Shown piece after piece: positions 47,918 through 59,920 of a stretch of DNA of 64,000 nt. The notes under the pieces were generated by a model, which searched no databases, was not told the origin of the DNA, and worked only from the letters and a program-made list of their open reading frames with translations. Position 1 is the stretch's first letter. The number at the start of each line of letters is the position of its first letter. The position numbers and the translations under genes were made by a program. The stretch is from Dactylorhiza incarnata (taxonomy: Eukaryota; Streptophyta; Magnoliopsida; Asparagales; Orchidaceae). The stretch is taken from assembly GCA_033032865.1 (NCBI GenBank), contig JAWHQI010000074.1, forward strand, positions 9,170,501 through 9,234,500. Reading direction: 5' to 3'.

Positions 47918-49632
47918 TGTTGGGAAAAACTCCTTAGATTTAACTTAACAAATTATCTAAAGTGATTTTATCTCTTAGGTTTTAATTACCCATTGTATAG
48001 TGAGGGTAATATGGTCATTAGATGTCTTAGGATATCTCACTCAACTTAGGGTGACAAGACCAGATCAAGACAAGCAGAATTTGGGTTAAGTTAACAATTG
48101 CTTCGAATAGAAATCGACGCAGCATCGAATTCATGTCGATGCAACTTAGATAAGAAGTCCAAGCAACTCAACCTCTCTGTCAAAATAGATCAAGTCGACG
48201 CTATGTCGAAAGGATATCGACATAAGTAAAGGAGTTATCAAAGCTGTCTTTGAAGTTGGCGCAGCTTTGACTTCAATTTGAAGCAGAAGGAAGAATCTGT
48301 CGAAGTTATCTGAAGTCGATGCAACGTCCACTACAATTTGACGCAAATGATGAAGTTCAGAGTCAAGTCTTCAACTCGACGGCTACGTCGATAAGCAATT
48401 GACGTAGCGTCAATATCTGAGTTCAACCAGAGCTTAAAGGAATTCGAAGTTGCTTCTACAAGAACTCGAAGGTGCATCGATAAGAGAGAAAGGGAACTCG
48501 ACGCAACATCAAATACAGTCTGAAAAGGAAACCTTTTTAGCTGTCATTTTGGGATTCTCTTTCAAGGGGCACATCACTGAAGACCGTTCTACAACGACTC
48601 ATTTATTGCCTAGAATAGAAAGGAGCAATAACGAAGACAACAAAATCTTTCTTGGGAAGGATGAATGCAGCTGGTGAACGAGTCGAGAACAAATGAGGAA
48701 AGGAAGAGAAATTGTCCAGGACACTACCTTTTCAGTACACTCTTAAAGAGGAAACAAATTCAAATTAAAGGATGGACAATAAATAAGAAGATTAGAGAGA
48801 AGAAATCAGATAATTGAACATATATTTTGTATTCTGTCAATTAGGCTTCTTCTTCTTCTTCTTCTTCCTCCTGAACCATAAAAGACTGTGAACAATAAGA
48901 ACTCTCTCTCTCTCTCAGTACAGTGAAAAATAGAAGGCTGCTCTTCATCAAATATCATACAACAACAAGATTTCAATAGAAGAAACTGACAGGATCTGAA
49001 GCTCATAACCTCTGCAAATCATCTATATCAAAAGCAGGGGTTCATCTTTAGCAGATCCAGAAAAGAGAAACCTGAAGCAGAAGGCTTCATCATAATTCTG
49101 ATAGCAGAATTCATTTCTCTACTTCTTTCTCCTTTGCTTCACCTGTCCTTAAACTGTAAAAGAGTTTTTAAAATCCCTCTTCCAAAGGATTCAGTGGTTC
49201 AAGATCTCTTTATCAAAAGATTTGTGGTTCAAGATCTCCTTATCAAAAGATCTGTGGTTCAAGATCTCCTTATCAAAAGATCTGTAGTTCAAGATCTCCT
49301 TATCAAAAGATCTTTGGTTCAAGAGTCTCCTTATCAAAAGACACAGGCACAGGTGCGCTTGCCTACCAGGTGGTAGAAGAGGAGAGTACCCACATTTTGG
49401 GGAACCTCTATAAAAATTCCTTGTGCCTGTGTTGTGCTTTTCTATGTTGTCCCATTTATCTTTTCTGCACATTTACTTTCAGCAATATTTATTCTGCCTG
49501 TGTTTTGTTTGAGAGCATAATTTCTTAGTTAGTTTTATTGTTTGCACAGTTAAGATATAAAAAGATTTTAATCTCTATTCACCCCCCCCCCCCCCCTCTA
49601 GAGGATTCTCAGAGGCACACTGTGCATTTTCA
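47918..49632 (+). repeat. S2 5' LTR (Sirevirus-like)
   Basis: 1715 bp, TGTTGGGAAAAAC...CATTTTCA. A 15-base C run and TCTAGAGG sit just before the end, as in S1. Palindromic TCGACGCA/TGCGTCGA-type repeats at about 48100-48510; a 30-bp tandem repeat at 49193-49342. The small frames inside are not genes. Confidence 0.8.
49193..49342 (+). repeat. 30-bp tandem repeat in S2 LTR, five units
   Basis: AAGATCTCCTTATCAAAAGA starts every 30 bp from 49201, with one to three changes per unit. It occupies the same relative place as the GCACCTGATCAAAA repeats in the S1 LTR. Confidence 0.8.
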
Positions 49633-49634
49633 AT

Positions 49635-49646
49635 TGGTATCAGAGA
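49635..49646 (+). other. S2 primer-binding site
   Basis: TGGTATCAGAGA two bases after the LTR end; initiator tRNA-Met type with one mismatch. Confidence 0.8.
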
Positions 49647-49731
49647 GAGGTTGATCATTAAAAGACTAACACCTTGATCAAAAAGACCTCATACTCTTAT
49701 TTCTTTACTATAAAAATATTTTATAAAGAAA

Positions 49732-51617
49732 ATGAGTTCTAAGGATTATGCATCAATAAGACCTTCAATGTGTAACTTGAATAAGTTCACACTCTGGATG
49801 GCTAGAATAAAATTATATATGAATTCTATTGATGAAGACATATTTTATGTCATTATTTCAGGTCCACCAACTCCATACAATAAAGATGCCAGTGGGACTT
49901 CAACTCAGGAACTTGTGCCCAGGGCAAAGTTGACTAAAACAGAGAAAAAGCAGAAGGCATGTGATGCCAAAGCTATGAATATTCTTGTCTCCACAATGTC
50001 AGATGACATTTTCCAGAAAGTTGCTGACTGTCAATCAGCTAAAGAAATCTGGGAATCACATTTTAGACTTGTAGAAGGAAGTGCTGATGAAAGAAAGGAC
50101 AAGAAATCCCTTCTCATATCCCAGTATAAGAACTTTCAAAAGAAAGCTGAAGAAACAGTTGTTGATATGTATGACAGATTCAGCATGATCATTAATGAGC
50201 TCAGAGGCTTGGACAAGGAGATATCCTTGACTGAAATTAATGATAAAATTCTCATGTGCTTCCCTAGCTCATGAGATTCAAGGATTTGGGCCATCAGAGA
50301 GTCTAGATGCCACAGAGAAATCTTTACTGAGGCTTTGCTAGGAAAGCTAAAGTCATATGAGATGCTTCTTAAGAACAAGGCTGAATCCGAGGAAAAGGAG
50401 TCAACCTCTGCTCCTGTCCAAAGGAGTCTTACTCTGAAAGCTTCTGAAGGAGAGCCTTCCACTCCTAAAGATGAATTGTTCAGTCTTCTAGCAAGGAGAT
50501 TCAGAAAATGGGTCAAGAAAGTAGACTCAAGGAGAAGAGAGAGGAGCTCTAATCCCAGATATGATAAGAATCCAAGGAAGGAGATTATCTGCTTCACTTG
50601 CAACAAACCAGGACACATAGCTCCTGAGTGCCCTCAAGAACAAAGGGACAGGAGCAGCAACAAGGATGAGAAGAAGAAGTCTTTCAAAGGGAAGTACAAG
50701 AAGAAAGTCAAGGGGTTCATTGCTGAAACCTGGAGTAACTCTAAAGCAGAGTTAAGCTCCACATCATCTGAAAGTGATGATGAAGCAGAAGCAGAAGCAG
50801 CCTGCATGATGGCACTGGGGATGTCATTAGATGTCGAAGAAGAGCAGGTATCCCTGTTTGATGATTTTGATTTTACTTCTGATGATTTTAAAATATGCTT
50901 TAAAGAAATCTGTAAGGATTTTATTAAAATTCAAAAAGAATTAGAAGCAGATAGGGAAGAATTAGAAAACTTTAAGAAAGATGATCTATATGTGAGAAAT
51001 CAAGACCTAGTAGAAGAAATGGATAATAATGAATCAGAATTAATTGAAATCAGAAAAGAAAATCTAAAGTTAAAGAAAGAGTTAGCAAAGGCAAAAGCCT
51101 TTGAGGACTCACTCAATGGGAGGAGTCAAAAACTCAGAGACATCATAGAAAATCTCTCCATGAGATTTAATAACCTAGGACTAGGAGCAGAGCCATCCAC
51201 TAGTACAGAAATCCCTAGGAAACCTGCCTGGAAAAATCCAGTTAGCTTCATTAGACCTAGTGATTATGAATCATGTGAGGATAGTGCAAAAGCTAAGGGT
51301 CAGGAAGCTAATCAACCAAAGAAAACAACCATAGGTAATAAAACAAATCTTGACAAAGAAAAGAAATCTCAAGGGAAGAATAATACAATTAAACTAAACA
51401 ATCAAAAGGCTAAAACCAAACCTAGGATAATAAAACATTCTGCCGATCTTCTGTATTTAGATACATTCTATACTCACTTTAAGCATCAAAATATAAGTTT
51501 GGGAAACCCATTCCTTATCATCCAAAAGGGCATCATGAAGGACCCTTTTATTCTTTCATTGAACCCTACAATGGTAAAAGCAAAGGGCCCAAGGTAACCT
51601 GGGTTACTTATAATGTT
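49732..51617 (+). pseudogene. S2 gag (Sirevirus-like), one premature stop and a late frameshift
   Basis: The frame from ATG 49732 is open to 51597 except for TGA at 50272-50274 (codon 181), where the family has Trp. Domains in order: capsid-like N-terminus (MCNLNKFTLWMARIKLYMN; residues 1-180), basic linker, zinc knuckle CFTCNKPGHIAPEC (about 287-300), acidic Ser-rich tract, long coiled coil (about 390-460), EDSLNGRS motif shared with S1. The last stretch shifts frame near 51480; the S1-like ending GPKVTWV is readable in another frame to about 51617. It would form the virus-like particle shell. No protease or pol follows. Confidence 0.85.
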
Positions 51618-51800
51618 TGAATTATTGGTGCAGGATTAGGTAGGGTCCCACTCAATAGAGAATGGAGTGGGAAGAAAGATGTGAGTCATGAAGAAAGAAC
51701 TAAATGAATCCTTGGGAGTTATTTCTTCTGTAAAACCTCCATGATTGTCCTTATAATTCATAAACTTAATATCATAAACTCTATTTTCAATCAATATAAT
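51618..51800. other. Unassigned junction after S2 gag
   Basis: Short non-coding stretch where S2 ends and the S3 LTR begins. No purine tract and no domain seen. Confidence 0.3.
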
Positions 51801-52189
51801 TGCTGGGAAAAACAGCAAGAATTTTCTAAGAAAATAGATTTATTCATTCAGAAGTGCATCGAATAGAATTCGACGTACCATCGACTCCTACTCGACGCCA
51901 GCGTCGAGAAGCACTCAGAGTGGATAATTCGAATAGAATTCGACGCAGCGTCAAGTTCATATCGACGCATGCGTTAACTTAACGGTAGATGATCATAGTC
52001 AAGGTCGCGTCAATTGGAAATCGACGTAACATCGACATGACTACGTCGACTTAATGATTGCTGAACAATCTCGTAGTTGCGTCAAATATTAATTGACGCA
52101 ATGCCAATATAACAGTGCGCGCAGAGTTGCTTCTAGACGCAATCTCGATATATGTTTGCGCGCCAAATAATAAATATTATCGACTGTGT
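51801..52189 (+). mobile_element. S3, truncated Sirevirus-like LTR start
   Basis: Starts TGCTGGGAAAAACAGC, close to the S2 LTR start. From 51858 it shares TCGAATAGAA.TCGACGCAGC phrases with the S2 LTR, but it is too different to be its simple 3' partner. Cut at 52190 by S4. Confidence 0.5.
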
Positions 52190-53354
52190 TGTTGGATCGG
52201 TAGGCGCCATTAGATGGGGGGGGGTGAATAAGGGTTTTAAAAACTTATATTATATTTTGAAATACTTGCTTATGATAAGAGATTAAAATAGTGATTTTAA
52301 TAAAGATCTAAATTGTTTTATGATGAAGGAGATGATAATAAATAATTTAGATACATGAAGAATAAAATCAATTTTATTACACAAAGAGAGACATGATTAC
52401 TATTAATAAAATTGATTACAAAACTAAATTTCAATAACGCTATAAATCTGAGGCGAATAATAATAAAAACTCTTTTTCATTTTCTATCCCGACTCATATC
52501 CCCACGGACCGGTGGCCCTATCCAATCCTTCCCCGGATACGGCCTCAAGCCGCTCTAGCCAATCCTTCCCCAAATATGGACTCGAGCACCCCCTAGATCT
52601 ACACCCTAGACCTAGTCGCCAATACGAGGCGAATTTCTGCCCTAAGTCCATCCCAGACCTAGTCGCCAACACGAGGCAAAATTTACTTAAGAGATTAAGA
52701 ATGAAAAGAATAATAATATTAAAATCTCCCTCTATGTGGATCTCTTGGAGAATAGACGAAGACCCACAGAGTATGATCATAGTCGATGCGGTCTTTCGTC
52801 ATGATGATGATGCGTGTTTAACTCTTCTCCACGGATCTCCTTAAGCCTTCATGGATTTGTGGGAGTATCTCTCTGAACCTTCCTCTCTATGATGTGCCAC
52901 GAAACTCTAGAATTTAGGATCTCAAGAGGATGAAGAAGACAGATTCAAGGGGTCCTTTTTATAGCCTCAGCGCTAGCGCCTGCGCTAGCGCTACCGCCGA
53001 TGCTATCCCATATTAGGATATATTTTGCGCGGGAGAATCTTCAATCCGAGGAAACATTTTCGCCTTGCATTCTGTGCTCTGCGCTACCGCCTGCGCTATC
53101 CGCTACCGCCAGGCGCTAGCTCCTTATAAATGTGCTCCTGGATTAAGCTAATCATCGTTAGCGCCGGGCACTAGGTGCTACCGCCGGCGCTTGTGGGCAT
53201 ATTAGATTTGTTGGCTCAATTTTGGGGGCAACCTTCTTATGTCATCCTTGACTCATATGGACTTTGTTTTCTGCACACTTAAACACACAAGATCAAATAC
53301 ACATAGGATTTGTTATTCTCAAACCTATGAGATGCGGAAGATTATGTTCCAACA
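52190..53354 (-). repeat. S4 3' LTR (Sirevirus-like, reverse)
   Basis: 1165 bp; plus-strand ends TGTTGG and CCAACA. Near its left end ATGGGGGGGGGTGAATAA is the reverse of the poly-C/ATTCACC hallmark of S1 and S2. Immediately right is the reverse of a PPT (AAAAGGGGGAGAT). 52970-53200 contains GCGCTAGCGC and GGTAGCGC palindromic repeats. The frames here are shadows. Confidence 0.7.
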
Positions 53355-54929
53355 ATCTCCCCCTTTTGATAATAATAAATTCATTAATGATAAATCAGAG
53401 CATTAATATATAAGCATGATGAAACCTACTTGTGTGTGTGTGAGAGTGATGACTTAGGATAATTATCGATTTTAGTATTTAGAATTGCTCCCCCTAAATA
53501 CATGCTCCCCCTAAGTGAATGCTCCCCTAATATGTAAGCTATCATCTTAATTAGTCATGTTAGTTTTCATTTTGATAGCAGATTTTATTTATCATGTTAG
53601 TTCTCCCCCTTTTGTTATTAGCAAAAGTGGGTAAGGAAGCAAAACACAAAAAATTTTGTTAATAAGATAAAGGCATGATCGAGTTTTTAGAGAGAAGGAA
53701 ATGATTAAGGAGTTTTAGAATAATTTTTATAGAAATAGATCAGAGTTTGTAGCTTAAAGATGAACAATATAACATTTGTCAAGTAATATTATCATGTTAG
53801 TTCTTCCCCTTTATATAAGAGTTTTAAGCATAAAAAGATAATGATTTCCAAGTAACCAATCTACCCAGACAATATGTCTACACTCTATCCCTGTACTAAG
53901 TGACACATGGGCATGAGGAGCTGCATACATACCGTAGGTTGGGGTGTTAGTCCCATATGCAAACACTAGAAAAAACTCAACCCAACACTCTTTGCCCACA
54001 GTGCCTCGCAAGGCCTCACTGGAACCCTCCCCGGCTAAGGACAAGACATGACTTAGAGGTTAGGTGATCTAATGTCTACAACCCTACGCCCCCGCTATGG
54101 TGATATATGTAATCATGGATAATAATTATTGGAAACATTTAAGCGTTTTAAATTTAATTATAATTTCATAGCCAATGGGTTTATTTTTTTGTTTGGTTTT
54201 TTGAAAAAACTCACATAGCTATTTTGAAATCCATTATTAAATCAGAGTTTTTAGCATAAAAATGATATGCGTGTTTAGAGTAACCAATATAAATTCTACC
54301 AAGCAAGTCTACTTCTTGTTGAAAAAGAAATTTTGAGATTTAAGACTTTGATATAAGCATGAAAGTGCAAGGTAAAAAATACATGGTGATGATGCGGAAG
54401 ACTTATAAAAATACAAGAAACATCTTTTTGTAAACATGACGATTCATAAGAAGATATTTGAGTTAAATTCCAAAAATGAAGATGTTTTTGTAAATCAATT
54501 TGCATTTAAAATCTTTATGTTTGACAATAAAGTAACCAAGCATGAAATAATGTTTTCAAAAGGAGATTACTACAACGTTATATTAATTCACAAATTCGAA
54601 GCATACAAAACATTGTAGAGAGCATGCTAGGTTATCTAGTGCATTTGTATTTATAAAGAGAGTATAGAATTTTAGCATTAGGATCCAATACTCATGATAA
54701 GAAGTGTTATGGAAGATAATGATGTGCACATAAGTGTATTTTGAATAGAGTAAACATGTTCGATTCAAAAGTGCGCCTCCGAAGGAAAACGAGGGTTGCG
54801 GACTATCAGTTACTATTTGGCTAGAGAATTCAGACCGCTAGCAGCGGTCGAGGCCAGACTTCGCCCGTCGCGGCAAATGCCACTCCTGCGACGGGCTTTC
54901 CTTTGATTGAAAAGTAGCGGTTACAAATG
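53355..54929 (-). mobile_element. S4 non-coding interior with multiple PPTs, then unassigned DNA
   Basis: On the minus strand TTAGGGGGAGC-type tracts occur at about 53492-53530, 53600 and 53805, like Sirevirus multiple PPTs. No pol frame. The S4 5' LTR is not in the window. 54770-54929 is GC-richer, has CGCCCGTCGCGG/CGACGGGC phrases and may already belong to the T-right LTR. Confidence 0.5.
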
Positions 54930-55592
54930 TGAGAAAGTAGAAGCCGGCCGGTCAGCAGTTCGCGAGACCTGAAACTCGAGACCGGAGCTCAGACAAGCGA
55001 GCTCTTGGATTCGAGTGTGCGTGTCTTGGGAACAGTGCCGCCCCCTATTTATAGGCTTGGGGGCCTGCCCGATCGGGCAGGGATAAAATAACCTCCTGCC
55101 CGGGTACAGGAGAAACGGGCAGGCGGTGACGGGATACACAAAGAAGAGAAAGAAAGAGGCCGCGCGATCTGACGGCCTGCTTTCCCGACCTGTCTTGCTT
55201 GCGGCTGAGGACACTGGAACCAAGTCAATAATGCAGACTGCGCGGTTTGGAGATTGAGACCGCGGTCTGCCTTCTGGTCATGACTTAGCCGATTCTTCAA
55301 GAGGTAACTTGGATAGCCTTCGATCTGGAGCCCCGGCTTGTTCTTTGGGGCTGGAACTTCGAGTTTCTATGGGACAACCCGCGCGGCCTTCTGGCTGAGA
55401 CCGCGGATGAACTTCTTGCCTTGGCTCTTTGACGATCTTATCCCTTTGGGGGTGATCCGGAAATGACACCAGGCCGCCCGGCCTGGCCCTTCTTGAACTG
55501 AGAACCGCCGATCCCGGGACCCAGCGGCTTGGCCCAGGAGTCCGCGCGGTCTGATAATGGTTCAAACCGAGAAGCGGTTTTCCGGGCAAACA
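54930..55592 (-). mobile_element. T-right 3' LTR (Tat-like gypsy)
   Basis: On the minus strand it starts TGTTTGCCCGGAA at 55592, after purine tract GCGGGGA. It carries TATAAATAGGGGG (TATA near 55047-55056) behind a GCCCGATCGGGC palindrome, and ends about ...TTTCTCA at 54930 (left edge uncertain; could extend to about 54770). Start, GCCCG block and TATA order match 6010-6480. Palindromes AGACCGCGGTCT and variants are present. The frames are shadows. Confidence 0.6.
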
Positions 55593-55676
55593 TAATCCCC
55601 GCATATTTTCAAATCTCAGAGGATTTCGAAAATATTAGCTTTGACCGGGAGACCGCATCCGACCTGCCTTGAATCC

Positions 55677-55683
55677 TATAAGA
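55677..55683 (+). promoter_or_regulatory. TATA-like box of T-right antisense gene 1
   Basis: TATAAGA about 100 bp upstream of ATG 55781, at the same distance as in T-left (5913-5919). Suggests a promoter outside the LTR and opposite to it. Confidence 0.5.
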
Positions 55684-55780
55684 GAGCCAGAGAATTCATT
55701 CTGTGGAGTTTTTCTGCGAAATCTCGGGGTATTACTCGCCAGCTGCGGTTAGAGTTTTTAAGACCGGCAATTCTTCAGTA

Positions 55781-57689
55781 ATGGATTTCCTGGACGCCGT
55801 GCTAGACCGCGTGGATCCCAGTGGGGATCAGAAGAGGGCGGAAAACAAGAGGAGCGAATCGCCGGAAAAATTGGATAAGGCGAGGGAAAAGCAAGACCGG
55901 CAAGACCGGAAAAAGAGAAAACGGGCCGAGAAGACCGCAACGGGCAGCTCCAAGCCGGTTGTGGACTTAACGACCCCTAAGACTCCTGCAGAGCCCGTGG
56001 CGAACAGTTCGGAGCCTCCTCCTGATGACTTGCCGATTTCTCCCAAAGGCCTCATCCAACAGACCACCAGCCCGCTGAATAAAGAGGAGACCGCTCCTCC
56101 TGAAGAAGTTGCTCCAGAAAGCCCTTCGAAGAAGGCCGGAGAGAATGACTCGTTTGGTGTGGAAATCACCCCATCCGGGAACCCTCATTTGCTCGTCCGA
56201 GATCTAGAGAAGGAGGCGGTTACCTCCCCAAGGACGGGCGAACAGAACACCCCTTTGTCCGTGGATGACTACCCCAGCCCCTCGAAAGAACTTGGCCCAG
56301 CGCCGAGTAAGAGAGAGAGAAAGAGGAAGAAGACCGGATCTGTTACCGAGCGGATAACTAAAAAAGTCAAGAGGCTGGCCGCTAAGGAAAGGGCGGCCCT
56401 TAAGAAACCGACCGAATCCCTCCTCCAGACCAATTCGCGGCTGAAAGAGGAGCTAGGTCTTGCGACTCCTCCACCCAGCAAATCAAACGAATCGCCGGCC
56501 ACTCCTGACGCGAAGACGGGCGAACTGCCCCCGGACCCGGCGAGCAGTATATCCTTCAATGGGATCTTCAAAGACATGGATGAGCTGGTGAAGCGAGATC
56601 AGTTTCTTGCCAGCCCGACCGCTTCTGACCAAAACGCTCTTGCTACTGATGACACAGCCCGGTCTGAAGAGACCGCTCGGATGGAGGCCGAAGAGCGAGA
56701 GGCCGCCGCCCGGACTGCCTCGGAGGTCGAAAAGAAAACAAGGGAACTTGAAGAAGTTCAGCGAGCGCGGGAGGAGGTACCCCCAGCAATGACCGGGAAA
56801 GAGATCATGAAGGTGAAGAAGGAAAGGGCGGAACAGGCCTTGAACAAGCCGTCGCGGCCTGATCCTCTTGCGGCAGGTAAGGATTCTACGGACTACAAAG
56901 CTGTCCGCTTTTTCATTCCGCGGCCTCGCCATAATGAATTAGTGAACCCGCCGCTGAGCCTCTTTGCTTTTTATTTTTTATGACCGCGCGGTTTTTGCAG
57001 ATAGCAGCGATCAGACTGTGAAGCCGGGTGATCTTGAGGCCAGTCTGCCCCGGCTAGCACCCCCGATTTCAACCTGTGCGACATCCTTGCCGGAAAGACC
57101 GCATCTGTTTGATCGCCTTGAGGCAGATCTGATCAGCCTGAGGGCCAGCTTGAAGGAGGTAGAGGACCGGGAGGCCGCCACTCGGACCGCTCTGGCGCAA
57201 TCGGAGATTGACAGGAGGTCCAGCACAGAGAAAGTGAAAATCCTGGAGACTCAGCTTGAGGCCGCGCGAGCAGCGGTGGTGGCTACGCGGACTGCTCTAA
57301 CCATCCAACTGGAGAAGGAGAAGAAAACCTCTGCCAAATTTGAGAGTGACTCAAAATATTACCAGGATAAATTCCTGCGCTTAACCAGAGAAGTCGCCGC
57401 TGGTCGGCGAAATGTGAATGATGGGGTGGTAGCTGTTAGCCGCCCGACTATTGGAGCGAGCTCAAATCCTCCTTCAGTCCGGGCGGCTGATCCAATGATT
57501 GACGAGGCCGCTGCGGTCCCCCGTATGATTGCCGCTACGCGGGTCGAAAGGGATGCCGGGCGGCTTCATTGCACAATCAACCACCTTCATTATCATACAA
57601 GCCAAATTTATTCTCTCTTGAATACGACCAGTGACCAGGTCGCGCGACTTCATAGAGAGGATACTTCCCCAGAGCGCCGTCAGTCGTGA
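55781..57689 (+). CDS. T-right antisense gene 1: nuclear-type coiled-coil protein, two exons
   Basis: Exons 55781-56876 and 57001-57689, joined across intron 56877-57000 (CAG|GTAAGG ... TTTTTGCAG|AT). The junction is in frame and gives 594 codons. I chose ATG 55781 (MDFLDAVLDRVDPS) over upstream in-frame sequence because it is the first ATG. The protein is very Lys/Glu/Pro/Ser-rich; a likely NLS (KRERKRKKT, about residue 176, then TKKVKR), a charged helix before the intron, and a long coiled coil at about 402-503. I recognise no catalytic domain. It lies antisense to the pol of its host element and is GC-rich with no stops, so it may be or recently was functional. Function unknown. Confidence 0.7.
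56877..57000 (+). other. Intron of T-right antisense gene 1
   Basis: 124 bp, GTAAGG...TTTGCAG. Ten bases before the acceptor lies GACCGCGCGGT (56982-56992), the palindrome family typical of this element. Confidence 0.65.
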
Positions 57690-58046
57690 TTAATATTTGA
57701 ATATAACTTGTATTATGAATGTGGTTTGTTGATCTGGACAATATTCTTCTTTACTCTTGTCTTTTATTTGAACAATTCGCGCGGTCTATTACTTTAACCG
57801 CTGTATTTTATGCCTTGTTTAAATCTTATGTTTCATTCGAACCGTTTTCTGATCGGGCGAACTGTGATGTATGCTTGCTTCTGTGTTTTCTGGATGCCTT
57901 TGCTTCTTTCATTTTTCTGGTGAATCTAACCATATAGGCCATTGACCGCGCGGTTAGATTGTATAGCCGTGTCATGATTTTACTATTCACAGATCATAGA
58001 AATCTATAAGTATAGAATTTGCCGAAGTCATTCTCACGATTTCCAG
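57690..58046. other. Intergenic spacer between T-right antisense genes
   Basis: AT-rich spacer with the palindromes CGCGCGGT (about 57778) and GACCGCGCGGTTA (57944-57956). A TATAAG box (58005-58010) lies 37 bp before the gene 2 ATG. No frame with support. Confidence 0.5.
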
Positions 58047-59920
58047 ATGGCGCGATCCAAGAGCAAGTCGCAGCGACCTGTTAAAGTTAAGGCCGTCCGA
58101 GCTGACGCGGCCTTGGCATTCCATTCGGCGGACCATCCGGAATGCCGCCTTACCGCGAACGAACTGGATGACTTCATTGCTAAACACATGGTAGGGAGTA
58201 CTCTGCTCGCGCGGCTTCCTTTGCGCGACGAGCGGATTAACTCTTCCAGTCCGCACCAGATCGCCATCCCAGTTGACCACTTCGAGTATGGCTTCAAGTT
58301 TCCACTGCCGCTTGAAGTCATAGCCATTTTCGACCACTACGGGGTTGTGCCCGGTCAGCTTCCACCGAACTCCATCGCCTCAATATATAGTTTCATCTCG
58401 TACCTGCGGTTCGAGAGGATCCGGTTCTCCCTCGACCTGTTCAGAAAGTTCTTCTCAGTGCGGGCGGTCTCCGATTCGGGGACTTCAACTTATAGGGGGC
58501 ACCTTTACTTCGGCTGCCACGGGCTGAAGATAGTTAATCTGGCGAACAAAGTCTCCGACTGGTCGGAGCGGTTTGTAATGCTCGAAGGCAACTTCGGACT
58601 GTTGCAGACCAACCCGCAAGTCCGGGGGGAAGAAGTTTTCCAGATCCCCCAGGTCGGCAAGATCGAGGCGGACACCTTCGCGTTCCTTGAGAAGGAGCGG
58701 CTTGATATCAACCACTACATCCCACTTTTCTCGGAGCTTGAGAACATTCTCCCCGAACATAGTAAGTTCTTCTAGACCGCCTTTATATGACCGCGCGGCC
58801 TTCTTTACTTATACTCTTGATTTTATTTTGCAGCCGCCCATATCGTTCCAGCGAACAAACCGGTCACGCCGGCCGGCCCAGTTTTAACCCAGAGGGAGAA
58901 GAGGCAGCGGCGAAAGAGGTCGCCATCTTCGGAGGAAGAGGGCCCGACCTCTTCTGACGAGTATGAACTCCTTCGTTCAAGTGGGAACCCGCCCGACCTG
59001 CAGGGCAACCCGACCGTCCTTTGGCACAGGGATGGAAGTCGGATCCGGGTATCCACCGCGCTCCCTCCGTGGGGGAGTGAAAAGATTGACCGCCACGCCC
59101 TAGCCGCCGGGGCTGCCTTATATGGTCGAAAGACTTTGAAGAGGCTGAGGAACACTCCCGAGGAAGAGCTCCCCCGGTTAGCGGCTCAGGCCGGTGCATG
59201 GGGATTTGCGGCCAACCACTTTATGGCCTTGTCGTTCAAGCGGCTGGTTTCCGTCCAAAAACATCTGGAGAAGAGATTCGAGGAGCAGGCCGCGGAGATC
59301 ACGCGGCTTCAAGAAGAGAACGCGCGGCTTCAAGAAGTCGTGGCGGTGAGTTTTTTCAAAAGACAATGCGGTCCCTTTTGTTCAGCCCGGGCGGCTTGAT
59401 TCATTTTTCCTTTTTCTTGCAGAAGCAATATGAGATGACCAACCCGTCCTTCCAGGACGAGGTGTTGCCCCATGTGGCCCAAGGAATCAACAAGGCCCTG
59501 GGTCTTATGGAAGATCGGGGCGGTCTGAGCGAAGGGTTCGAGGGTACCACCTTCTCCGACCTCTTCCCCACCTTGAAGACTCAACTCGATGAAATCAGCC
59601 GAAGGCGCAAAGGGAAGACCAAGGTGGGCGAGGAGGCTGAGGCCGACGCTGGCAGAGAGGTCGTGCTTCATCAAGGAGGAGATGGGAGCGGTGAAGCCGC
59701 CGATGAGGTCGACGCGGACAATGAAGCCGGTGACGCTGATGAGGACGATGAAGATGACCTATCCTCTGGGACCACTGGCTCCGCCAGTAGGACCGGGCGA
59801 TCAAGTTCCAGCGGTTCGTCGGATTCTTCTTCGTTCAGCGAAGGCTATTCGCCGGAGATTGACATCGAAGGCCTGACCTCAAGTCCGCCTGTCAAGAAGC
59901 GAAAAAAGTCGGCAGACTAG
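58047..59920 (+). CDS. T-right antisense gene 2: putative gypsy-type transposon domain protein, three exons
   Basis: Exons 58047-58761, 58834-59345 and 59423-59920. Introns are GTAAGT...TTTGCAG and GTGAGT...CTTGCAG. Both junctions keep frame, giving 574 residues. Residues about 74-185 (IPVDHFEYGF, FPLP, YGVVPGQLPPNSI, LDLFRKFF, WSERF) match the plant 'putative gypsy type transposon' (PF04195-like) domain. A coiled coil follows (about 378-409; RLQEENARLQEV), then an Asp/Glu- and Ser-rich tail and a terminal NLS-like PVKKRKKS. T-left carries a dead homolog in the same place and orientation. Extra, often antisense, ORFs between pol and the 3' LTR are known in plant Tat-lineage gypsy elements; the role is unknown. 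No stops. Confidence 0.75.
58762..58833 (+). other. Intron 1 of T-right antisense gene 2
   Basis: 72 bp, GTAAGTTC...ATTTTGCAG, containing GACCGCGCGG (58789-58798). Without splicing the frame stops at TAG 58773. The donor context is still visible in T-left near 2484. Confidence 0.7.
59346..59422 (+). other. Intron 2 of T-right antisense gene 2
   Basis: 77 bp, GTGAGTTTTTTC...TTTTTCTTGCAG, phase 0, between GTGGCG and AAGCAATATGAG. Confidence 0.65.
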
